Positions 54,921-64,000 of a stretch of DNA of 64,000 nucleotides are shown here, piece after piece. The number at the start of each line of letters is the position of its first letter. Positions within the stretch are counted from its first letter, which is position 1. The stretch spans positions 91,530,339-91,594,338 of the forward strand of contig NC_031770.1 in the NCBI RefSeq assembly GCF_001522545.3, given 5' to 3'. The notes under the pieces are model-generated. The model was given only the letters and a program-made list of their open reading frames with translations. It did no database searches and was not told where the DNA came from. A program made the translations under genes and the position numbers. The stretch is from Parus major. Taxonomy: Eukaryota; Chordata; Aves; Passeriformes; Paridae.

Positions 54921-57900
54921 TAAAAATGTAATTGTAAATTACAAAGCTTGTTGTTACATGCTAAGATTCATATTACTTCCTAGAAGGAAGTTTGTAGGTT
55001 GAGAAAGTTTGCAGGCTGACTTGAATTTTAGTTAATTAAAATAATAAAAATAGTACAGGGAATTATTCAGAAAAAAATTGTTTTTTATTTCAAAAGTACA
55101 CTTGGGCCAACAAGGCATGTAGTTGTATATTTACAATAGAGTAGGAAGAAAATACAACTTTCAAAGTCAGTTTAAGTTAATTTGGTAGTAAGAATGCAAA
55201 AATTTCATATTCATAAATTCTTGTTATTCATAACGTAAACACAGGGAAAAGTTATTTGCATCTTTTTATTCAGAATGAAGTTAACCTCAATGTATTTAAA
55301 CTCTGTAGTATATAACACTATATAAAAACTGTCCAGGTTTATGTAAAACCTTGGTGTTCTGACAGTTCAATGTCCATGTAATATTACTGAGATTTTATTG
55401 CATAGTTCCCTTATTCTCATCATGTATATAAATATTCTGTATGTATAAATGTATATATATAAGCAGTTTCTATGTTGTAGCATTATAATTAAGAGATTTT
55501 CTATACGAAGCATGTGTTTTCTTATTGCATCAAACACTTCAGTAAACCAAAGATAGAATTTGTTTGTTCATCCTCAAGTATCTATTGGTGTGTGAGATGC
55601 TCAGGTATTCAAGATGTTACAAGCAAGGTTAATGTGTATGACACAGGAAAATCCATATCCCTCTAGAGACGCAGTTAGATAAGATGCAAAGATATCTTCT
55701 GTGACAGAAAATATCTGAGTGTGGACATCTGAATTTAGTCCAAAGAAAGGAACACTATATGCTGATAAACTGCTTAGTTTTCTTCCTAAAATTCATTTCC
55801 ATAAATATAATCTTCCATTAGAACAGTAAAATACCTGCTTTATCAGAGTTTCTGACTTGGCTCAGTATAGCTCAGACCTTTCCAGTCTCTATTTTAAATA
55901 GCATTAAGCAGCACTTGTATACATTTCTAGTGAATTAATTTAACTGTCACATTGTATTTTTCTGAGGCATTTTGTTCTATAAATATTTTGGCATCTCTTT
56001 GTACCTCTGGAGACTTTCCAGTATTTACTTCTATTGCCTTTTTACACCATACACTGTGATAGCACGCTTCTAAATAAAACAGTTTGTGCTCTTGGAACTA
56101 TCGTGCCATATTAACAAGATAACAAGCTCAAGTACTCCTCAAAGAAAACAGGTGTTTATGGACTTTGCTCCTGCTGTTGAAGGATGGTTAGTACTGCAGG
56201 AAATTGTCTTTAAAATAAGTTTAATAATGTTAGAATGCATGAAATAAAGGATTTGCCCAGCATGTTCAACCAAAAATAATATTAGACTTAGAACTACTTA
56301 GTTTGTCTGGATTTCACATATTTAATTTGTTGTTTAAGGTCATGAATGCAAAGCTGCTTTGTTATTTTGTTACTTTTATTACCTGGATATTCTACTGACC
56401 CACATGTCATTACAACTGTATTTGAATTCCCTTGGTGAATATTGCACAATGATATTTGGGTTGGGACACAGAGAATTTATTAGAATTTTTTAAAGTTTTC
56501 TGAAATTTGAATATTTTCCATATTTTGTTCATGTTTCACATGAAGTTTAAGTAAGAAGAATTAAAATTTCAGAAAACTCTTGTGGAATTATGCTGTTAAA
56601 TAAGTAATATTCGAGAACTTGAAATTATTTGCTTTAAGGACTACACAATAATAGGGCTTTAATAATTAAATAGGGATTTAATACTTCAGATTCCCACATA
56701 GGGCTCAGCCTAGAGAATAGCTTGTGTATACATAGATATGTACCCTTGATACTTACATACTTCATTTAGACCTTTACTTCATGTGCTCTATCAAGCTTCA
56801 TATGCACTTTGAATTAATTCATTAATAAAATTAACCTATTCTTTAAAGACTTCAGGAAGAAAAACAACAGTCAAAACAGGGTAAACTAAATATCTTTCTC
56901 CTGCTTAAATATATGAGGCAAAAAAAATTCGATGAGCTCATTTAATAAGTGATATTTTCAGCCTTTATTTAAGTCAGAGTTTTTATCTGGTAATTCATGT
57001 GTTTTTAGTTTATGTGTAATTTGTTTTTAACAAATGCTAGCTGGACCCTCTAATTTTCAAATTTAAAGAACAGTATTTTCAGACCTGTTTTGAAAAATGA
57101 ATCTAAAAGTATTTCTTTAAAATGTTTCGAAAATATTTCCAATGATACAATTAGCACAGTCAGAATTATTTTTCATGAATGGCAAGTAAATAGATGCATG
57201 CTTTTTTCGACTTCTTTTCCATTGTTCAGTTAAAAAAATGGCATAATGTTTCTTTAAAGCTTGTATTTCCATATTTGTTTCCTACTGACAGTTGGAGCAG
57301 CAGCAGGAGCAAAAATGAAAGCCATATATTTGGCATTTTCCTTTGGCAGAAAATGAGAAATAGATCATCCTACTATATCAGAGAGTTGCCTAAAATTGTC
57401 CAAAAGTGATAAATTCCAAATTTTTGGTGTGAACATATGAATAATTATCTCCTCTTGTGATTCTGCTTTTTATTGTTTTAATTTTATCTTTCAAACCTAA
57501 ATCAAATTGATTGATAATTCATTACAAAGATGGCTCACATAAATGTGAAACATTCATTGGACTTGAAACTTCAATTTTAATGCTGTATGCTATTCTGTGT
57601 ACTTAAAAATGGCAACATGTTTGTATACATATCAAAAAAACTGAAAAGAAAAGAAGGAAAATGTTTCAATGATTAAGATTGCAAAGTGAAATTTGACATG
57701 ATGTTTAGGCACCGTAGCTGGAGATTAAAATCTAGCTTGGCAACAAGCTGCTTCTCTGACTGAGTAACAGATTGTGGCAGCTCTGTTAACTCTGAAATCA
57801 TCATTATGGGATTTTTTTCTTTATGTCTCCCTCTACAGAAGAAACAAAACTGAGCTTAAAAATGTGCTCATTTCCTTACTGTGGATGTATTTAAATTCCT

Positions 57901-59847
57901 TAAGTAGATGATTAGTTATAGCTCTATTTCACATAATCAACAGCTACCACTAAAAATTTCACTTCATAGTAACAAGAATTTTATTATCCTCATTTTTGCA
58001 ATTGATTCTCTATTTCTTATATGTTTAGCTTCCAGCCACTGTATGTCAATCCTTTTTATCTTTATATCAGAAAGTTCTTCCTTAATGGAGTAGTCTAAGA
58101 CTAGTGTCAAATCACTTCATAACTTTTACTACACAAACAAAATGAACTGATTTTTCTTAAAATTGTTCTTATTGTTTTCTTCCAAAGATCTCAGATTATT
58201 TGGTCTTAATTAATTTGCTGAGGAAGAGCTATGTTGGATATGGCAAATACATTCAGTGTTATTTGTCTTATCAATGGAAATCCAAAGAAAGAAAAGCTGT
58301 GGGGAGAAAGACAATCTGTGTTTACTTACCTAAGAAATGTTCCAGGCATGGGGCAGTCACCTGATAACAGTCATTATAAAACAAACTGCTGGATCTTTGG
58401 TATTATTATTCTTTGTTTAATGATTTTTTTTTCCTCCTTTTATTAAAACACCATCAGCATTTTTTGTTTTACATTATTACTATTACATGTAATATATTGC
58501 TGGTTTTTCCTTCTTATCTTTAATTTCTACCAGGTGTGGCTATTAGGTTAATTTTCAAGTCATTAGTGAAAGCTAAAAGGAAAATAAATTCCTAGGAATG
58601 AGGAATATAAATTATAATATCAATATTGAAAAATAAGAAAATTTATTTTTATAATTGCTTTTAAATAACTGCAGTTGTCAGATAATAGTAGTAGCAAAAG
58701 CCTACAAGATTTCTTTAAAATAATAAAGAGAATATTCTAAGTGTTTTCAGTAAGTTTGTTGTTATTGAGCAAAAAACTAGAGGTAATAAAATTTTACAGG
58801 ACAGGTCCTTGTATTGGCATCAATTTTATTTTGTCTGGTTGGAACCTATTTCAACCTGGTAGTTACAAGTTATTCATTTTGCATCTTATTAATTTCAGCT
58901 GTTCTTATGCCAAATTATGAATAATACGGCTGGGATAAATGGTTTGCCTTTTTTAAGGGATTTGAGAGAAAATAAATAACTTGATTTACAAAGGAATATG
59001 AGAAAAACATTATGCCATCTTTCACAATTAATTACACAAAAATATTGTGCATTAAAGTTACCTAGTGCATTAGAGTTACCCAGTTGTATTACTATTTGTA
59101 GTCAATTTTTTATGTTTCTTCTTCCTCTGGATTTTGGCCATAATTACATTGCCACCTAAAACTTCAAGAGATATCACTGTAGGAGGGGTGGGCTAGGGAA
59201 AGAGCAGAGTTTTGAGAATTTTAGAGAATACTGTATTCTTCTATGTGTTCTCTAATACTGGCAACATCTTTTGACATTCTTTGTACATTATGTTGTTCTT
59301 TAAGTGAAATAGGTGCTCCAAACCTTGGTTTAAAGCTCTTCTCTTTTAGAATCTGGCTCCATTCTTCTAAAAATTTTAAAACAATATTTAGGAATCTGAA
59401 ATAATATAGCAGTATTTCCATGTTTGTGACTATAGAAATACTTTCTTTTGCTTTCAAATCCCTTTAAGCATGAGGTATCCATAAAAGAAATTACATAATA
59501 CAATAAAATTGAATATTTATATTACTTACAATGTTTACATAGCAGCAGGGATAAGATGCAAAGTAGGAAAATACTATTATATTTGAAGGAAAATACTGTT
59601 ACATTAAATACTGTTACATTTGTAACAGAACCATGAAATGGGATAACCCATGGCAGTTGCAAACAGCTTTCATAAAAAGACTTTATAACGAACACATTTT
59701 CTTTTTACTATTTTAAATTTCTAATCATGGATGCTCAGGATTGTTTTATTTTCTGATTTTAATGCATGGTACTGTAGTTTTACTCAGGCAACAAATTGTC
59801 TCACTGTATTTTCTCATCTTTAAGAGATGTTCCTTCAAGACATTCCT

Positions 59848-60059
59848 GGGGTTTTTTTGTTTGTTTGTTTTACGCTGGTTTATTTGTTTCATTTTGTGAT
59901 TTTGTTGTTTCATTGTTTTGCGTTTGTTTTTTGTAGTTTTTTGGGGATTTTTTGTTTGCTTTTGATGGTTTGTTTGTTTTGGAGGATTTGTTTGGTTTTG
60001 TTTGTTGGATTTTTCTTTTTTTATTTGTTCTTTGCTTTGGCTTGGTTTCATTTTTTGTG
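59848..60059. repeat. T/G-rich low-complexity tract
   Basis: About 210 bases dominated by gttt and tttg units on the + strand, almost lacking C. The complementary A/C-rich frame and the Phe/Leu-rich frame here are artefacts. Possibly a decayed (CAAA)n repeat. Confidence 0.85.
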
Positions 60060-60224
60060 AGGGGATAACATACACTTCTACTAGTACATTTATGCTGTTT
60101 TGAAGTTGTTGGCTTGATCTGCTTGTAAATCTAACAGATATGGCGATTTTTCATTTCTTCTTGAATCTTAAAATACACTGCTCTTACTTTTTACTTTCTA
60201 TTTACTTAATTCATACACTTTTAA

Positions 60225-60300
60225 CATATAAGTATATGCATAATAATATAGTAAATAATATATATATAACATATAGTAATATAAGTAATAGTAAAATAGA
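60225..60300. repeat. AT-rich low-complexity tract
   Basis: Repeated aatata, tatata and agtaat units, nearly free of C and G. Confidence 0.7.
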
Positions 60301-61234
60301 TCCTCTAGGTAGTGAAAAGAACATGCACACCTAGATGTTTTGGAGATGTAGCATTGCCGTGTGCCCTATTTCTTCCTCCAGGCAAAATGTCCATGTAGAC
60401 ATTTCCTTCAGCTCTGGTGCTGCCTTTATCCATTGCTTGCAACAGCAATTATGGCAGCAGAAATATGAAGTATGGGAGTACCTAAGATAAAGGAAAATGT
60501 TTCAAATGAAAAAATAATTGTGACAAATTCACTGGCAGAACTTTCATATAGGTCCCTGCTTAGGTGTCTCATAACTTTAAGCTTTTTCTTATTTTCTATT
60601 TTCACAGTCTATTTATCTAATGTGAAGTAATCATTCTGAATTGCTTATAAGGGAATTTTGTCTCATACCTTTCAGAAAGCAAATAAGATCATTCTTCTGT
60701 AAGAAGAATGTAACTGATCATCCAGAAATAAATATAATATGTTTGGAAGCAATTTTCATGTTTCTAGCTTTTCTAAATGAAAATTAATTCATTACTTCTC
60801 TTAATCTGTTCATATTAAGCATATGTAAATTGTGATGGTTGAAATACTGGAATTTTTTAGTTGCAAAACAAAATTGAATCTGGATAAGCATCTTAGAGCT
60901 ACTTTGTTCCTCCGTTGGTATATAAATCAGTATTGTTTAATTACATATATTGTATATTGTGGTATATTTTGATATTATTCAAACCTCCTAAGTTTCTCCT
61001 ATGCTGCACTCATATCTAAATCAGTATAAAACTGTCTTTCATTCTTCATTCTATCATGTGACAAATCTTAAAAATTCTTCTGACAGTACAAAGCCTTATC
61101 TACGGACAAATTTTAACCAAATAGAAATGGGTAAATATTAGTCTCCCACAGTCATCAAAACTCCCATATATTCATTAGAGACAATAATTCTAAATGGCAG
61201 CTTGCTCCACCTTAAAACAGGAAATACGACTTGC

Positions 61235-62540
61235 GTCAGTTTCACTGAAGTGCTTGATAAAATTTTGGAGAAGATTATTCTGGTAATTATTGAAAAACAC
61301 CTGAAGGACAACACAGTCAGTGGTCACAGCAAATAATTCCTCATGAGGGGAAAGTCCTGCTTGACATACTTAATTTACTTTTACAATAGGATAACCCACC
61401 TAGTTGATGAAGGGAAGGCAGTTGATGTGGTCTTTTTGGATTTCAGTCAAGTTTTTAAGAGTGTGTCTCACAGGATCCTTCTGGACAAAATGTCCAGCCC
61501 ACAGTTGGATAACCACATCATGTCATGTCTGAGCAACTGGCTCATGTGTCAAGCACAAAGGGTGACAGTGACTGGGGTGGCACCAGACTGGGGACCTGTC
61601 ACTAGTGGGGTTCCACAGGGCTCTATTCTCAGCCCAGTTCTCTCCCACATTTTCAGAAATGACTGGGATGAAGGACTGGAAGGAATACTGAGCAGGTTTG
61701 CAGGTGATACAAAACTAGGAGGAGCTGTTAACTGCTTTGTAGGCAGGGAAGCCCTTCAGAAAGAGCTCAATAAATTAGAGTATTGGACAATCATCACCCA
61801 TAGGAAGTTCAACTTGCCATAGGAAGGCCAAGTGCTGAATTCTACACCTGGAATGGCACAGTCCTGATTGTGTGTATAGATGAGAAACCGGAATCAGACC
61901 TGTGGAAATGGATCTGGGGAACCTGGTCAGTGGCAAGTTGAACATGAGCCAGCAGGGCCCTGGCAGCCAGCAGGGCCAGCCCTGTCCTGGGGGCATCAGG
62001 CCCAGCATGGCCAGCTGGGCAAGGGAGGGGATTGTCCTGCTCTGCTCTGCACTGGGGTAACCTCACCTCCAGTGCTGGGGGCAGTTTTGGGCACTGCATA
62101 AAAAAAGAACATTAAACTATCAGAGAGTGTCCAAAGGACGGCAATAAAGATGGTGAAGGGCCTTGAGAGGAAGCTGTATGAGGAGGGGCTGAGGGCACTT
62201 GGTCTGTTCAGCCTGGAGGAGACTGAGGGGAGACCTCACTGCAGTTACAGCTTCTTGTGAGGGGAGGAGGAGGGGCAGGCACTGATCTCTTCTCTGTGGT
62301 GACAGTGACAGGGCCTGAGGGAATGGCCTGAAGTTGTGCCAGGGGAGGTTTAGGTTGGATATCAGGAGAAGGTTCCTCACCCAGAGAGTGGTTGGGGAAT
62401 GGAACAGGCTCCCCAGGGAAGTGGTCACAGCACCAAGCATTAGGCACATGATGTGACTTTTGGAGCTGTCTTCTGCAGGGCCAGGAACTGAACTCAATGA
62501 TCCTTGTGGGCTCTTTCCAACTCAGGAAATGTTATGACAG
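61235..62540 (+). mobile_element. CR1 LINE fragment with reverse transcriptase remnant and 3' end
   Basis: A 5'-truncated CR1 on the + strand. A 159-codon frame (61343-61822) retains the RT palm region: GKSCLTYLI, VDVVFLDFSQVFKSVSHRIL, the block SGVPQGSILSPVL, and LSRFAGDTKLGGAV. The catalytic FADD-type box reads FAGD, so one of the two adjacent Asp residues is replaced by Gly, and the frame is truncated at both ends. Stops occur at 61821 and in the next part. The 3' UTR follows, with cagcctggaggagactgagg (62210), gtgccaggggaggtttaggt (62336) and a terminal actcaatgatccttgtgggc. It is a dead insertion. Confidence 0.94.
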
Positions 62541-63289
62541 GAAAGTGCCATTTTCTGTCCGCTGACTGTGAAAAAGAGCAATGATTAGACTGGGTGCTTG
62601 CTGCTTATGTGTTAAAATTTAGTTTTTATGAGTCAGATTGAAGGAATTTAAGTTAGTCCTCTTAACTCTCAAGGTCTTCCCAAAAGATTTTATGTGTTAG
62701 CAGAGAATAACAATTATCATGGAAACAAAGATAACAAGATTTTGTTTAATATTGTGCAATACATCTTCACAATGTATCTCCAATAAAGGAATGTTTCTTG
62801 TCACATTTCCTATATGCTTAGCCAGAAGCTTAAAACTTTAATTTATGGCTTATATCCAATTACTTTTTTTTTTCTAACTTATTTTATTATTAAAGAGGTA
62901 AGCTTTCATATTTGTTTTTAAATTGTGTGAAAGAATTCGTAAGTCTAACCAAATGTATTACTTGGAGTTGAACCAAATGTATTATTTAAATAATACATTA
63001 CCTTATATTTTCATGGAATATTCTATCAGGTTTCCTCCTCCATATGAAATAATAATTGCATTAAAAGTCTTGCAGTTATTTTTCTTGCCAGGAACAACTC
63101 TCTTTTTGAGCGTATTTTTTTGCTTCATTTTGGCATTATTAGTCTTGATTTAATAAAAATTTTTTTCACGTTAACCACTGATATAATCTAGGAATAGTAG
63201 AAGGTACATCAGGAGAAGATGGAAATGTATATTGTTTTATATGCAGAATATTGCTTGAAATTCTTATGATTATTGAAACAATGGCTAAC

Positions 63290-63418
63290 CAAGGCATGAG
63301 ACCTAGCTAGCAGGGCTTTAGGAAAGGCAGATCCAACCTGAGCCCCTTTTGGGTGACCTCCCTAGTGGATGAGAGAAAGGTGGTGGATTTTGTCTGCCTG
63401 TAGGCTTTTCTTTGGATT
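63290..63418 (+). mobile_element. CR1 LINE reverse-transcriptase fragment
   Basis: A short piece related to the QGF-x-KGRS part of CR1 RT: cagggctttaggaaaggcag, then gtggatgagagaaaggtggt and ggattttgtctgcctg. About 130 bp, interrupted, no 3' tail attached. Translated pieces GFRKGRS and LVDERKVVDFVCL can be read. Confidence 0.75.
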
Positions 63419-63436
63419 AAAAAAAAATGCAACGGA

Positions 63437-63514
63437 GTACAATGTGTACATAGTGGACATAGTACAATTATGTACAATGTACAATTACAATTATGTACAT
63501 AGTACAATTTAGTG
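63437..63514. repeat. Tandem TACAATGTACATAGTACAAT-like repeat
   Basis: Several imperfect units built from gtacaat, tgtacat and agtacaatt, with internal gtac palindromes. Starts directly downstream of the short CR1 fragment. Confidence 0.8.
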
Positions 63515-64000
63515 GTGTAAATTCCTCTCAACAGTTCATTCAGAACTATGCTTTTCCAATTCCTACAAAGAAATGAAGCGTTGTGGCTTTCTTTTTTAAT
63601 ACTGAGAAAATTTAAACAATTGTCTTAGCATGGGTGGTACTTTTTTACATGGCTAAAATTGATCACAATAAATTTCTTGATGATCACGTAGCAATAAACT
63701 TAAGTGAATGGAAAATGAAGGGGTTTTTATGTGTTTCTTCCAAAAAGGCAGCATAATAAGGCTTATGCTGAAAGCTTAAATCTTACCCAAATGTTGTTCC
63801 TATCCACAAAACAGAAGAAAAATTAACTGCATTACATGCAGTGGCTCATGTTGTCTGAGAGCTTACCAGGGAATATCTCCAAAAGTTAGTATAAAGATAA
63901 AATAAATAATTTTTTGGAAAATCACTGACTCTTTATGCTTTTGTGTCAAGTTGTTTGCAGAAACCTTCGTATCAAATTACAAAAGGGTACAATATCCAAA

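Noticed and set aside
62120..62497. 125-codon minus-strand frame
   Set aside because: Antisense frame through CR1 3' sequence, almost the same peptide as at 37900-38397.

Overview
The window looks like a piece of a bird nuclear genome, most likely a passerine. It is AT-rich, carries no dense coding sequence, and contains many CR1-type LINE fragments plus solo LTRs of families I recognise from bird genomes. The only host coding sequence I can support is three small exons on the + strand at 15895-15982, 22599-22723 and 26744-26865. Spliced together they stay in frame and encode one complete Sushi/CCP domain followed by the start of a CUB domain. The residues match my memory of CSMD1 (CUB and Sushi multiple domains 1) from the end of the linker after the second CUB domain, through the second Sushi domain, into the third CUB domain. 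CSMD1 fits better than its paralogue CSMD3. The window is therefore an internal segment of a very large, intron-dominated gene for a type I membrane protein. It contains no start codon, stop codon, promoter or 3' UTR.

Layout: 1-15894 is the 3' part of an intron and holds three LTR remnants (about 6185-6505, 6812-7266 and 14023-15020) and CR1 tails near 9.5-10.0 kb and 15.5 kb. The first exon follows, with another LTR starting about 100 bp after its donor. The intron 15983-22598 is about 6.6 kb and the intron 22724-26743 about 4.0 kb. From 26866 to the end is one partial intron of more than 37 kb. It holds CR1 pieces at about 37.9-38.45, 39.0-39.4, 42.7-44.06, 44.4, 61.2-62.5 and 63.3 kb, an LTR fragment near 54.6-54.9 kb, a 270-base assembly gap (52054-52323) bordered by a pyrimidine-only satellite, and a long ATT microsatellite. 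Two CR1 copies keep recognisable reverse transcriptase remnants, both broken by stops or altered catalytic residues.

There is no operon, CRISPR array, tRNA, rRNA or prokaryotic feature. Most open reading frames of 60-315 codons are chance frames in AT-rich intron sequence or frames through repeats. I found no new multi-gene system. The more interesting points are the LTRs that closely flank the 88-nt exon, an inverted pair of nearly identical CR1 segments 24 kb apart, the sequence-gap satellite, and an unexplained GC-rich island at 24.2-24.5 kb.
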